Notes: generated by a model from the sequence alone, not told the origin. Shown: positions 1 to 12,140, counted from the stretch's first letter. The stretch: DNA of 64,000 nt from Sorex araneus (GCF_027595985.1 NC_073303.1:370028386-370092385); one strand, 5' to 3'. Program-made: numbers and translations.

Positions 1-340
1 TCACTATAATTGTTTGGAGTTTCCCCAAAAAATCAGACTTGCTAAAAAGGAACCGTTTCACATTGCTGACAATTAAGAGATACTAGGTTTTGGATTTCTG
101 TATAAAGACTAGGGAAAATTCTGCCAGAAATTGCATCACTGCAAGTTTTTACTTCTCTTTTGTGTGCTCATAAGATGAAAGAAAGATTTCTCTGGAGAGA
201 GAAACCCTTCCCCGCTGGCCCCGCATGGGGCAGTGGCTCAGTTCGCAGCCTGGAGGTATTTCTGCGAGCTGCTCGTGTCCAAAGTACTTCAGTTGGCCTC
301 TGGGATGGTGCTTGTGCAGCAGCGGAAAGAGCAGACTATC

Positions 341-520
341 TTTTTTTTCTTTTTTCTTTTTGGGTCACACCCGAAGATGCACAGGGGTTACTCCTGGCTC
401 ATGCACTCAGGAATTACCCCTGGAGGTGCTCAGGGGACCATATGGAATGCTGGGATTCAAACCTGGGTCGGCCGTGTGCAAGGCAAACGCCCTACCCACT
501 GTGCTATCACTCCAGCCCCC
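341..520 (-). mobile_element. Shrew-type tRNA-derived SINE (family A)
   Basis: Near full length on the - strand: a pyrimidine tract (the A-tail) at 341-360, then the body, the B box complement and the A box complement, ending CCAGCCCCC. It is flanked by AGACTAT at 333-339 and 522-528. Short ORFs across it are translations of the repeat. Confidence 0.9.
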
Positions 521-626
521 TAGACTATGTTTTTTAAAGAAGACACTAAGACATACAAGGCAGCAAAGTTTAGAATTCTTTTCTAACTGTTCAATCTATT
601 TCCTTTTAAATATAAAAATTAAAAAT

Positions 627-707
627 GCAAGTCTTACAATGGAGATGTTACTGGTGCCCACTCGAGCAAATCGATGGACAATGGGACGACAGCGCTACAG
701 TGCTACA
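627..707 (+). mobile_element. 3' fragment of SINE family B
   Basis: Contains the diagnostic 3' body of family B, with 'ACAATGGAGATGTTACTGG' and 'CTCGAGCAAATCGATG', and the ACAGCGCTACAGTG-type end. The 5' head is missing. It lies just 5' of the L1 insertion at 736. Confidence 0.75.
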
Positions 708-735
708 AATATTCCTATTCATAGATGATGGTCTT

Positions 736-1893
736 TTTTTTAAAATTTATTTATTTTTAATTAGAGAATCACCGTGAGGGTACAGTTACAGATTTATACA
801 CTTTTGTGCTTATACTTCCCTCATACAAAGTTCGGGAACCCATCCCTTCACCAGTGCCCATTCTCCACCACCCGTAAACCCAGCGTCCCTCCCACCCTCC
901 CCAATCCCATCTCCCCCCCACCCCACCCTGCCACTGTGGCAGGGCATTCCCTTCTGTTCTCTCTCTCTAATTAGCTGTTGTGGTTTGCAATAAAGGTGTT
1001 GAGTGGCCGCTGTGCTCAGTCTCTAGCCCTCATTCAGCCCGCAACTCCCTTCCCCCACATGGCCTTCGACTACAATGTAGTTGGTGATCGCTTCTCTGAG
1101 TTGACCTTTCCCCGGAACGTGAGGCCAGCCTCGAAGCCATGGAGTCAACCTCCTCGTACTTATTTCTACAGTTTTTGGGTGTTAGTCTCCCACTCTGTTA
1201 TTCTATATACCATAGATGAGTGCAATCTTTCTATGTCTGTCTCTCTCTTTCTGACTCATTTCACTCAGCATGAAACTTTTCATGCCCATCCACTTAACTA
1301 CAAAATTCTTGACCTCCTTTTTTCTAACAGCTGCATAGTATTCCATTGTATAGATGTACCAAAGTTTCCTCAACCAGTCATCCGTTCTGGGGCATTCGGG
1401 TTTTTTCCAGATTCTGGCTATTGTAAACAGTGCTGCGATGAACATACATGTGCAGATGTTGTTTCGATTGTACTTTTTTGCCTCTCTGGGATATATTCCC
1501 AGCAGTGGTATTGCTGGGTCAAATGGGAATTCAATATCTAATTTTTTGAGAATCATCCATATTGTTTTCCAGAAGGGCTGAACCAGTCGGCATTCCCACC
1601 AGCAGTGTAGAAGGGTCCCTTTCTCCCCACATCCTCTCCAACAGCGGTTGCTTTTGTTCTTTTGGATGTGTGCTAGTCTCTGTGGTGTGAGGTGGTATCT
1701 CATGGTTGTTTTGATCTGCATCTCTCTGATGATTAGTGATGTAGAGCACTTTTTCATGTGCCTTTTGGCCATTCGTATTTCTTCCTTGGTAAAGTTTCTG
1801 TTCATTTCTTCGCCCCATTTTTTGATGGGGTTGGATGTTTTCTTCTTGTAGAGTTCAACCAGTGCTTTATATACCATTGATATCAACCCCTTA
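736..1893 (-). mobile_element. 5'-truncated LINE-1 insertion with clear target-site duplication
   Basis: Read on the - strand this is the end of L1 ORF2 (1203-1886) followed by a 3' UTR of about 470 bases and an A-tail. It is flanked by a perfect 15-base duplication, ATAGATGATGGTCTT, at 721-735 and 1894-1908. The intact duplication and uninterrupted ORF segment point to a fairly recent insertion. Confidence 0.92.
1203..1886 (-). pseudogene. C-terminal fragment of LINE-1 ORF2 (reverse transcriptase protein)
   Basis: 227 codons without a stop match the extreme C-terminus of mammalian L1 ORF2p. It includes the Cys-rich motif [18 protein letters not shown] and typical segments such as [22 protein letters not shown] and [10 protein letters not shown]. 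The endonuclease and reverse-transcriptase domains are absent because of 5' truncation, so it is a dead fragment and not a gene. Confidence 0.93.
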
Positions 1894-1908
1894 ATAGATG
1901 ATGGTCTT

Positions 1909-4062
1909 AAGACTTAATCATTTTGGAAACTCCAACTCTTGTGTTTTGGGGTGAACATTCCACATAACATTGCTTTATTTTATGCTTATGAGAATTTCAA
2001 TAGCAGAAAGCCTTGGGTTTCTAGATCTATTGTTTTGTTTCTTCTGATCTTCCATGGTAATTAACTGGCAATATTTTACTAGAAAGAGTAGGCATATATC
2101 AATCTGTGGGAATACTAGAGACCTAAACAGAAAGGTGTTTCTCCTCAATGGCTTGTTTTTTCATTTTTGAGTCAGGGAGTGCCACTGATCTAATCTGTGA
2201 TTTACTTAGCACCATCTCAGAGACTAGAACTTAATGTGGGAATTTAGGAATTAGATTTCCCACTTTTCCAGTTTTCTTGTCCTTTAAACGTCTCTATCAG
2301 TCCTCAAGGTTTTGTTGTTGTTATTGTTTATTTTTGGATCTTGGAACTGAGTTGTGCAAGATAATATCCTTTATTATGCGATTATGAAAATTAAGTGCAA
2401 TTAGAAATACAGTTTCCCAGTCAAATCAGCCCCATTTCCAGAGATCAATAGATACCTGCGTAGATGGTTATCAAAGTGCAAGCATTTCTATTGACCAATG
2501 CTGTTTTTGAAATCACTTTTACATCAGAGGAGCCCAACAGTGCATTAAAACCTGCGCTTTGTAGGGTAAGCTGCCGTGGAGAGGAAGACTCTGCAGAGAA
2601 CCCAGGGTTCCACGCTGCCAGGAGTGTAATCGGAATCTTCTGGATACAAATGCTGCAACCAAGGAAAAAGTAGCGGAGATTTGTAATAGGCCAGAGGGTT
2701 TGATCTTCCTGGCTACTAGCAGAACCAATAAGACAAGGCACATGGGTCAGAAGGAAGAACGACTTGAAGGAAGAAACACAGCCAGTGCCACCTGGGGAAC
2801 GCTGAAGACTGAACGGAGCCACTGGCGTTGGAGAAAAGAGGCTGTTATGACCCTGACATGAGGGCTGATGCTGAGAGAACATTCTGGAGGGGAGAGAAAG
2901 AGGAAGAGGGAAGTGAAATATTATTCAGGTTTCTCGTGGAGCAGAACCCTCTGGAGAGGAGCTCGCAGAGGCCAGGTTGTAGGAGCAACGCTGTGTCCAA
3001 GCTCGGCTTCCACGGACAGGAGAGACCAGGGAACTCCACCCGCTGGCCCGTGGGTGCTCCAGGTGTGTAGAGCTGGGGATGGGGCTCATCTGGGTCTCCT
3101 TCCTTAGAACCTGCTCAGCAGAAAGATGCACATGATAGGAAAAGTCAACAGCACAGCCCTGGCCGGGTCACTCGGCAATCTGTTGAGGATCTGCCTTTGC
3201 TGGGCACGTGCTGGATACTTCAATGGTCACTACTGCAGCCACTAAGTCCAATCAGGTAGAGGCTGGGGTCTTGCTACTCACTTCTCCCTCCCTGGACTTT
3301 TAGCTGATTGCTCTGAGCTTTCTCCTCGCCCTCATCCCTGCCATTGCTCTTAGCTGGTCATGCCAGTGGCTGCCTTCCTGGCTCTGTCCCCAGGTTTCTG
3401 GTACCATTTGATGTGTTATTGCCACCACCTGATGAATTAGGAGACTTTCTCAGGTCAGGGACCCGGGTGGCTTGGGTGCAATCTAGCACAGAAGGCTGAG
3501 TGCTGGTGCACTGCTCCTCTTTTGCTTGCTGGGGCTCAACTTTGTAGTTCTAGAAGTTTCACGTTCACATTAGCATCTCCTGGGAGTTTCCCTAGGACAC
3601 AGGGGATGGGTCCTAGAGGCCCTGGATCATTATTTAAGACAAGGCTCAAGAATAAAGATCTTGAGTAAGAATTGCTGTGTTTGGAGGATGTATTTGAGGT
3701 TTCAGTGTTGAGAAGCTGTGTTGGCCCCACTGGGGCTGATGAACCATCCAGACTTCTTGCTCCCCAGACCCTGGCCTGTTTCATGGCACTGGGGCAGCCG
3801 TGGGTTGGCAGGATACAGGTAGGAAAAAGCTGTTTGTGAGAGATGGAAGGAAAACAGCTGAAGGGCATACGTGTTTGGGGAGTTCAGAAGAGGCCTGTGT
3901 GATTGCCGTGTGCCTGCAAAGGGGTGAGAAGGAGGCCACCTGGATGGGAAGGGCCTGGCCAGCTACCCTCAGAACATCCTTTTAGCTGGCCAGGTGGCCA
4001 GGTGATGTGCAAATGTACATTGGCAGATGAACATGCAGAGTGGAAGGGAGGGAAAGACTGAG
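1909..4062. other. Unique-looking intergenic sequence
   Basis: No recognisable coding exon, RNA gene or repeat is seen. Several short ORFs occur on both strands (for example around 2445-3130), but none resembles a known protein and none has convincing flanking splice sites. Confidence 0.5.
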
Positions 4063-4073
4063 ACTGGGATTCT

Positions 4074-4196
4074 TTTTTTTTTCTATGTAAGAGCCAATGC
4101 CATTTTTATTTTATTTTATTTTTAGATTTAAAAAAAATTTATTCTTTTATTGAATCACCATGTGGAAAGTTACAAAGCTTTCAGATTTAAGCTGAT
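4074..4196 (-). mobile_element. Very short L1 3'-end insertion
   Basis: A T-rich start, then TTGAATCACCATGTGG and TTACAAAGCTTTCAG, the complement of the L1 3' terminus seen elsewhere in the window (GTAACT...CATGGTGATTCAATAAA). ACTGGGATTCT occurs at 4063-4073 and 4197-4207 as a target duplication, so only about 120 bases were inserted. Confidence 0.75.
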
Positions 4197-4256
4197 ACTG
4201 GGATTCTGTAGGCATTAGGGAATATCATCCCACCAGACTGTCGCAATAATAAAAGG

Positions 4257-4283
4257 TTTGTGTGTGTGTGTGTGGGGGGGGGT
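4257..4283. repeat. (GT)n plus G-run microsatellite
   Basis: About nine GT units followed by a run of Gs (GGGGGGGGG). Confidence 0.9.
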
Positions 4284-4902
4284 GGTGGGGGAGGGCTTTG
4301 ACCATCGAAGTGTTAGAAGAAACAGAAAATAAGGAACAGTGCATGCAGAAGAATTTTCAGATAGAAACATGGGCTCTAGACACCCAGTTGAAGATGTAAA
4401 ACACAATGAGAAATCAACAAGTTGTCCAAAATTGGAAATGACAGTGAATAAACTGATATAATAGATAATTAAACTGTTCATCATGGTCAGACACAGGAAA
4501 AGAAAGTGTTCAAGGAAGTAAGTGGAAGTCACCTTTGGATGTGTGAGTCTGCAGTGTTGACAGTTTTCTCTGGCCTATGCTTCAGCACTTTAATTTTAGT
4601 ATATAATCATACAAAAGAGTAAACCATCCATGAGCATTTCTGCACAAACTGCTGTAAAAATATAATTGCATAAACTCAGTGTGTGATGTGTATGTGAAGG
4701 TGGATTGGAAATGTAGGCGGAGTTTCAGTGAACACACAAAATGAAATAAAAGAATCGATCATTCAAACACTAATGTCTGATTCATCATTTGGGGATACAA
4801 AATTTATTTTATACATTACATTTTCTGATAACTGATGACAGATATCTGTCTTATTACATGAATGTCTTACTTACCTTCTCTAAGTACCCTCCCCTACAAT
4901 AC

Positions 4903-5093
4903 TTTTATTTATTTATTTATTTATTTATTTATTTTTGGGTCACACCCAGTGATGCACAGGGATTACTCCTGGCTCTGCACTCAGGAATTACTCCTGGTGG
5001 TGCTCAGGGGACCATATGGGATGCTGGGATTCGAACCCGGGTCAGCCGCGTGCAAGGCAAACGCTCTACCCACTGTGCTATCACTCCAGCCCC
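4903..5093 (-). mobile_element. SINE family A with (TTTA)n tail
   Basis: A full-length antisense copy. The A-rich tail has become a (TTTA)n microsatellite at about 4904-4936. The body and promoter boxes are well preserved, ending CCAGCCCC near 5093. Confidence 0.9.
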
Positions 5094-5097
5094 TGTT

Positions 5098-5262
5098 GTT
5101 TTGTTTTCATCTTTGGACCACACCCAGTGGTGCTCAGGGTTTTTCTCTTGACTTTGCACTTAGGGAACACTTCTGGCGGTGCTCAGGGGACTATATTGGA
5201 CACAGGTCAGTGGGGTCCAAAGCGAGCACCCTATTGCTCTACTATTGGTCCAACTCTCCACA
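5098..5262 (-). mobile_element. Older, diverged SINE family A copy
   Basis: A second antisense copy lies head to tail with the younger one at 4903-5093. It has recognisable body words (CACACCCAGTGGTGCTCAGG, GGTGCTCAGGGGAC) but many substitutions and a degraded tRNA-like head. Confidence 0.75.
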
Positions 5263-5264
5263 AT

Positions 5265-7007
5265 ACTGTGAAAATCTGCACAATGCTTGCCCAAGGAATC
5301 ATTACTGGTTGCCAGACTGTTGATAGAAAATGAAAAGCCACCCAGTTCTGCAGAGAACACCCATTCTTGAGCCAATCTCACTACCCCTGCTGAGATGTGG
5401 GCCTCCTGGAGCCATTGCTTCATTTGACACCAATTAATTCAGTTGCTCTGACCACGAAAAGGCCCTGCCCACACTGGTAGATCAGCTCTCTCTGCCAACC
5501 CTCTCTCCATGGTGAGCCAGCGAGATTTCTGCCATTGCTGGTGTGACTGTGTTTCGGGGAGAGGATGGGACATCTTTGTCTCTCTCATGAAGTCCCAGCT
5601 GTAAGTTCATACTACCATACATTTTAATACTCATCAGCTGTACTGCCATTTTTGCCCTCCTTTTGTTTACTCACTTATACACACTCTTGATCGTATTCTA
5701 AGTGATGCTATGGGATGGCAAATTTTGTACCTTGCTTCCTTTGCAGTGTTCCAGGTGTCAGCCTTTGAAGCAGGGGATGACAGCCCTTCTCTTGAATCCA
5801 GGGTTTGCTTGTCCCAGGACACGAATTGTTCCTCTGTTCTATTTATTGAATATCAATCATCACAGAATTGGGGAAGTCCAGAAATTACCATTACATTGCT
5901 GTCCTCAAAATATATCTTATCTTCAAAGAGGTGCCTTCTGTGCCTCTCACTTCACATCAACATCATCAGTCAGCAAGTACTTATCTTGCACCCCCAGTGA
6001 TGCAACACATTGCATTCATAGGTCTAGGCCCTCCCGGCAGGCTTCACAGGTGTCACATGTATAATTAAGTGCAGTACCTTTGTTGAAAGGTAATAATTAG
6101 AACAATATATTTAAATGGGAGGGGTGGGCTAGTGAGGGGGTTCAGAAAGCTTTAAGAGGACATAGACTCTGAGCAGTCTGGAGACTCAGATTATACTTAA
6201 CACACAGTCCCTGGTCAGCAACAACTGTCAGATAATCCCACACACATTGTTTTTATTTGTAAGAAATAGAAATTCATACTTCAGTACAGGCTGTATGGCA
6301 AAGACCACCAATGATTCTTTCAAATTGTTAGGGTTCCCCAAGGCACTATAAACTTCTATCTTTTATTTCTAAACTGTAGCCTGAAGGGCCAGCCATGTGG
6401 GCTCAGAGGCACATGAGTCTACCAGGTGTCTGGCGTTTTTGCTCCCAATGCCCGGGAGAGTTCAAACCATGCTTATTGGAGGTAATGAATTTCTGCGCAT
6501 TCTCAGTACCTGACGAGCATCCCTCCAGTTTCCTCTTGTCTCACTAATTCTGCAATCTTTGAGTTTGAATTGCTGACATCAATATCTGGATTGATAATTT
6601 GTGTTGGTTCCACAGGGAGAGAAAAAAAAAATACCCCCCAAACATGGGTAAATTCTGTTCTTTTCAAACCTGTTCTGGGTTGGAAAGCCAGAGTATTTTC
6701 ATGATTGATCTCAGCGAGCACTCTCTTTTTGGATACAAAATATAGGCACATAGGTTTTGAGTAATATAAATCTCAGAGTAAAATGAAATGGGTTTGAATA
6801 TCCGTATTTCAAATTCAGTAATCTTGGGTAATGTCACTTTACCTCTGTTTACTAATCCTTAGCAAAGTGATAGTATTAGCTATCTCCTATTCAGGATTTA
6901 ATGAGCTAACGTAATTTAAAACAAATAATCTAGTGTGGAGCTGATAACTGTGGATATCCAGTAAATATTTGCTACTTTTGCTTGCTCCATTCTTCTTTAA
7001 ATTAAAT
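5265..7007. other. Unique-looking intergenic sequence
   Basis: No gene or clear repeat is recognised. It is AT-rich with scattered short ORFs. None resembles a serpin exon or other known protein. Confidence 0.45.
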
Positions 7008-7017
7008 ACTATGTTTT

Positions 7018-7256
7018 GGGCTGGAGCAATAGCGTAGTGGCTAGGGCATTTGCCTTGCACGCGGCCGACCTGGGTTCAACTCCTCCGCCCCTCTTGGAGA
7101 GCCAGGCAAGCTACCGAGAGTATCTCGCCCGCATGGCAGAGCCTGGCAAGCTACCCGTGGCGTATTGGATATGCCAGAAACAGTAACAACAAGTGGAGTG
7201 CGTTACTGGTGTCTGCTCGAGCAAATCGATGAGCATCGGGATGACAGTGACCAATG
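7018..7256 (+). mobile_element. Full-length SINE family B (tRNA head, unique body, no A-tail)
   Basis: The head GGGCTGGAGCAATAGCGTAG with A and B boxes resembles family A. The body then diverges: GGAGAGCCAGGCAAGCTACC, GTATTGGATATGCCAGAAACAG and GAGCAAATCGATGAGC, ending ATGACAGTGACC without an A-rich tail. It is flanked by ACTATGTTTT at 7008-7017 and 7257-7266. Confidence 0.9.
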
Positions 7257-7794
7257 ACTATGTTTTTGTTATTCATGATATAAATAGCTCACAACACATG
7301 CTAATGAATTAAGAAATGATTTCAGTGGAAACTACCGTATTGTAGCCAGTGGCGTGGGGGGAGCCACTATGGAGTATGATGTGCGATGCTGGCCTCCTGC
7401 TGACCCTCACTGACCTTGCTGGGCTCAGGGCCCAGGAAAGTCTGCACAAGTCCCTGTGAGGTGAGACACCCTGGGCACACCTGCCCCAGCTGTCAGCCTC
7501 CGAGACCCTCTTGATCTGCCTGTGTGGGAGCTTTTCCCTAAGCACCCAAACGTTCAGGGCCTCCCTCCTCAGACTGAATTGAGATTCTGCTCTTTGCAGG
7601 CAAAAGAAAACATGCTCCACTCTCTACCCAGATTTTTAGGTTCATTGTTTTTAGAGAAAATAAGTTGAGGAGATGAATCATGAAGCACAACAGTTTTATT
7701 GAAGAAATAGGAGAGGCGAGAGGATCCCATAAAAGAAGGGAATTGTACGGCCTCAGTTGGGAAGTGGACAGCACCCTTCCCCTCAACCCCCCAC

Positions 7795-7796
<2 letters not shown>

Positions 7797-7839
<43 letters not shown>

Positions 7840-7850
7840 GCACGCACGCA
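7797..7850. repeat. (CA)n / (CGCA)n microsatellite
   Basis: A perfect CA run of roughly 19 units is followed by about four CGCA units. Long ORFs that encode runs of Cys/Val or Thr/His here are artefacts of the repeat. Confidence 0.95.
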
Positions 7851-8019
7851 TATGCAGGGCAGACAGATGTGGGTGAATCTCTGGATGGAGTGGCCCATTT
7901 ACATTGCAAAGCTGGTTTTTTGTTTTTTGTTTTGTTTTGTTTTTGCCAGGCTGCCTGGACCTGGGCCTAGCTGTGCTGATCAGAGCTCACTGTGCTGGGG
8001 CTGGTCCAGGAAGTGGGCC

Positions 8020-8150
8020 CTTGGCCTCGCATGCTATGGCCCTTGGCCTAATCTCCAGCATCATCTATTGTCCCCTGAACCCTCCAGGAGTGATCCCTGA
8101 GCACAGATCCAGGAGTCATCCCTGAATACCACTGGTTGTGGCTTAAACAC
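8020..8150 (+). mobile_element. Degraded SINE family A copy
   Basis: Body words survive (CTCCAGGAGTGATCCCTGAGCACAG, split by a short duplication, then GTGGCTTAAACACACAAG). The head is nearly unrecognisable, so this is an old copy. Confidence 0.55.
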
Positions 8151-10204
8151 ACAAGCATCTACTGAGTGTGTGTTGGCCATGGGAGGACTTTGAAATTATA
8201 ATGATCTTCTTTCATATTCTGTTCAAGATCTTTCTTTTCATGTTGAATCATCTCTTTTAAAGGGGTCCAACCCTCCTCATTTGGGCTGGCCTCATCCAGA
8301 GCCTTATCAGCCTTAGTTCCCATGGAGTCGGCTCCAGAGGAGGTCCAGCTTTTGTGCACCACCTTTGGACTGGTGACTGTGTAACTCCTTTTCAGATTAC
8401 ATCTTGGCTATGTTACTTCCTGACACTCGTTGCCAAGGGGCTCCCCGCTATCTGCCTGTCCGTCTAAGTCGATGTCTTGTAATACCTTCTTTCTGTGAGC
8501 TGGGGAAATGTGGTTGGGGAAAGCTTTGATCCAAATTGACACTCAGGAGATCGTTGGAGCACAGCTTGACAGCCTCTAGACAGTGTGGTTTATAAACACC
8601 CCTTGTTCCATAGAATATGGTAATTGTGTGATAACAATCCCATTGATTTTAAAGGTTACTTTAAAGGGATAAAATCACTGTAATTAGTACGAACGCTTCA
8701 CATAGTGCTCGACTATTGGAACACTTTTGCCTTTATTCCTTTTAGTCTACTGGGGACAGTTCTTTAGACGGTAGATAACTGAGAACCACTTGGGAGGTGT
8801 CTCCCCTCCCTTAGCCAATGCCCTTAGATATACAGGACATAATCACATGTCCCAGTTCAAGGTTCCAGGGTGCTTATCTCCAGTTGGCCCACACCTTGAC
8901 ATCTTCTTTCCCGAGTTTGAAAATACTCCCTATTGGCATGTTGATGGTCGTCCCTCAAGGTTGGAAATATCTGTAGAAGGTAGCGTTTACCACGGGAAAT
9001 GTTCCACTTATCAGATCAACTAGTGACTTGCCTTTTACTTCAAAGGAAAGGCTACAAAGTCAGTTTCTAGTTGCAGCCTGAGTGTTGGGGGCTTGGGATA
9101 TAACAAGAGGGGATTATTGCCACATGGTCCTGGGGGTAACCCATCTTGGATTGGATGAACAGTGGGGATTTGGTGGGAGAAGATCAAAACCTTGATTGAA
9201 GTCTGTGTAATCTAAGTTTTGTTTTTCACTTGTGCTGTACTCATCCTCAAGACGAGGGTTGTATGAGACTTCATTATCTCCATGAGAGCTGCTGTTGTTT
9301 CTTAAAGCCCAGTAAGAAAGAGTTTTCTACAGCTCTGCTATTACGAACTATATTGTCCTACCTCTAAGGGTTGACTGACAAATCATCCTGGCTTCTGGGT
9401 GATGTTTGAAAAGGTAGATAATTTTATAATTAGAAAAACAAATGAAAACAGAACCAGTAGCTCAGGAACACAATAACACAGAGAATAACCCCATAATTCT
9501 TGCTTTCTTCAGAGGTGAAGGTACATTTTTAGTATATTTCTAAATCTCTCTGAATCTCAAAAAGGCAATATTGGTTTAGTAGAAATCCTTGTAAGATGTA
9601 ACTTCGGTATATCTTATGTAGATGTCCATTAGCTTTGTCAGTCAAAAGCTAAGTTGTCTTGGCTGAGACTGAGTCATGAATATGACATTGAAAGAGAACT
9701 TTCAACTTTGACATTAGAGCTGCTGTTCCCTTAAACACTCATGTGAACAAATTGACTATTATACCTCACATTGAAACTGAAATTACAGAACATCAGAGGG
9801 CATTGTTTTCTTTGTTCAACAATGAAAAAAAATCGAGTTATACGATCTTTTTGAAAACATGTTAATCTTTGGGGGTTCTTTTCATTTTTTATTAGTGTTT
9901 GTCGTTTTGGGTCCTACTCAGTGATGCTCCTGACTATCTCTCCTGTCAATCTGTGATTTTTGAAGGTTAGTTTGTTTAATACATTTCACAGGAATATTTG
10001 CATGCACCGTTCCTCTTTCCTTTAGATCAACTCCCAACTGCTGTATTCCCAGAGTCAGAGTATCAGTTCTTCAAGGGGGAAGACTGTTAAAATTTGCACA
10101 GGTCTCTGAGAAAGACACGTGTCTGATTGGGGTGGGAGTGATGGTTCTCCATAGCCTCTTTCTAGGTCTACGCTTGTATAGTCTTTCCAATGTTTCAGAC
10201 TGTG
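8150..10204. other. Unique-looking intergenic sequence
   Basis: No gene is recognised. A weak, old antisense SINE trace may lie near 9895-9955 (GGGTCCTACTCAGTGATGCTC). Otherwise nothing can be supported. Confidence 0.4.
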
Positions 10205-10660
10205 TAACAGATTGGTTTGTTTATTTATGTATTTATTTGTTCTCTACCCACCCCTCCCCTTTAAACATCGTGGTCCACAAAGCTGTTCATGATGATGTGT
10301 TACAGGCATTCAATATCCCAACCCCAATATCACCACCACTGTCACCTTCCCCCCCACCATTGTCTCCATTTTCCCAATGACGCCTCAAGCTTGCCCCTGT
10401 CACAGTCCCCAAATAATTTATTTTAGATTGCTTGTTACCCCCCAAAATGGCCAACAGAATGATCAAAACGTTTTCATCAAGGAAAAATTGTTGTATCTCA
10501 CTATGGGGACATTACTTCCTTGTCTGTGGTTTTACTCAGCTGTTGTTGCAAATTAACCTTCTGTGTTTTTGTTAGTTGAGGTTGGTTGGTCTCTAGGTTA
10601 CATACATCCAGTCCATCTACTACCATGATGTCAGTGTTGTAGATATCGGAGATGTCGCGT
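10205..10660 (-). mobile_element. Diverged L1 3'-end fragment
   Basis: The (TTTA)-like start, then CCACAAAGCTGTTCATGATG and a CCAACCCC...CACCACTGTCACC stretch, resembles the antisense L1 3' UTRs at 39480 and 44660. It is strongly diverged, so the extent is approximate. Confidence 0.45.
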
Positions 10661-11273
10661 GGCTGCGTGCTTCAGAAGATCCAGAATTCTTAACTGGGCA
10701 GTCCAGCTGGAGTTAAATTTTTAACTGGGCAGTGGCTTTGGGGTGTGGGAGCCACTGCCAGGGTTTTGTTTGGGAGGGAGTTGGCCCGCCACCTCTGAGA
10801 AGCTCAGAGGTCTTTGCTGGGAACCCATGCCCAAGAAATTTTTGCCGTTAGGTGATTTCTCTGAAACAGGGCTGGTTGATGAGTTTAGAAGGAGGAAGTG
10901 GTGGGATGTGGGTCTATGTTACAGGTTTAAATCGAGAAAATGTTGGCTGAATACAAAAGGATTGAATTGTTAGACAAGTTCTCCCTTGTGCATCTTTTTT
11001 TTGGGTCTTGGGACCCACAATGAGACAACTGTGTCCAGAGTTTGTAATCTTTTAGATTACAAATATTTTTAGATTACAAATATTTTTTAGATTTATAGAT
11101 TGCAAGCATAATTGCTTCTAGGTTTCTTTCTTATAGACCTGAGGCTAGGTTTGCTTTATTCTTCATGCTATTTTAAGCGGATACCCTGATCACTAAATTT
11201 GCAGTCTTTATTCAAATTTTTCACAACATTTTAAAATTTGCCATCATAATTATGTCTTCAGAAACAACATTCC

Positions 11274-11372
11274 CCTGACCCTGAATGCAACAGAGACAAA
11301 TGAAGATGTTATTGGTGCCTGCTCGAGCAAATCGATGAGCAATGGGACAACAGTGATACACTGATATAGTGA
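11274..11372 (+). mobile_element. 3' fragment of SINE family B (variant 3' body)
   Basis: Reads CCTGAATGCAACAGAGACAAATG, then GATGTTATTGGTGCC and GAGCAAATCGATGAGCAATG, ending ACAGTGATACACTGATA. The same 'CCTGAATGCAACAGGGA' insertion occurs in the copy at 53296-53466, suggesting a subfamily. Confidence 0.75.
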
Positions 11373-11754
11373 ATTATGTCTTCATTTATACCCTCAGTAT
11401 TTAGTTGGAAGGAAAAAAAGAAAAATAAAGTGCCTAAATTATGTTTCATAAAACCATGTGAAAAAAATTGGACTTACCTAAGCTACTAAATTAGTTGCTT
11501 TCTTACTGACTACTACTAAAATTATCTTCTTTGAGGATGTGTTTTGATAGAAATGTTTTTTTCTTTTTGACCCTGAAGTGAATTTAGCTAATAATTTAGA
11601 TCAAGATTTACATTGCATTTTTTCTATTATATGCATTTCACCTTGCAATTGATTTTGGAACTGGTCTTGAAGAAATCCCCTGACAAACTTTCATGGCTTA
11701 TTTGATGGTGTGTGTGTGTGTTTTTTTCTGATTATAAAGTTCTTAATATCTTTT

Positions 11755-11941
11755 TTTTTCTTTTTTAAAATTTATTTTTATTTATTTATTTTCAAGATTT
11801 TTATTAGAGAATCATTGTGATGTACAGTTACAAACTTATGAACTTTTGTGTTTGCATTTCACTCATACAGTGATCATTTACCCATCCCTCCACCAGTGCC
11901 CATTCTCCTCCACCAACGATCCCAGTGAAGTCCTTAATTTC
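11755..11941 (-). mobile_element. L1 3'-end fragment
   Basis: T-rich tail, ATTAGAGAATCATTGTGATGTACAGTTAC, then CCCATCCCTCCACCAGTGCCCATTC: the antisense L1 3' UTR terminus as at 736. A family A SINE has inserted at its inner boundary. Confidence 0.8.
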
Positions 11942-12124
11942 TTTTTTTTTTTTTTTTTTGCTTTTTGGGTCACACCCGGCAATGCACAGGGGTCATTCCT
12001 GGTTCATGCACTCAGGAATTACCCCTGGTGGTGCTCAGGGGACCATATGGGATGCTGGGATTCGAACCCGGGTCGGCCGTGTGCAAGGCAAACGCCCTAC
12101 CCGCTGTGCTATCGCTCCAGCCCC
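11942..12124 (-). mobile_element. SINE family A inserted at the edge of an L1 fragment
   Basis: A full-length, well-preserved antisense copy. TGAAGTCCTTAATTTC is duplicated on both sides (about 11926-11941 and 12125-12140). Confidence 0.92.
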
Positions 12125-12140
12125 TGAAGTCCTTAATTTC

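Noticed and set aside
1..340. Possible last exon of an upstream SERPINB5-like gene
   Set aside because: No serpin C-terminal motif (HPFLFFIR-like) is present in the first kilobases.
4862..5323. 153-codon ORF
   Set aside because: It is a translation through two antisense SINE copies. Similar frames recur at every SINE (350-520, 29570-29750, 44483-44665, 61253-61447) and encode no protein family.
7538..7909. ORF with a Cys/Val run
   Set aside because: The run is produced by a CA microsatellite; the flanks match nothing.
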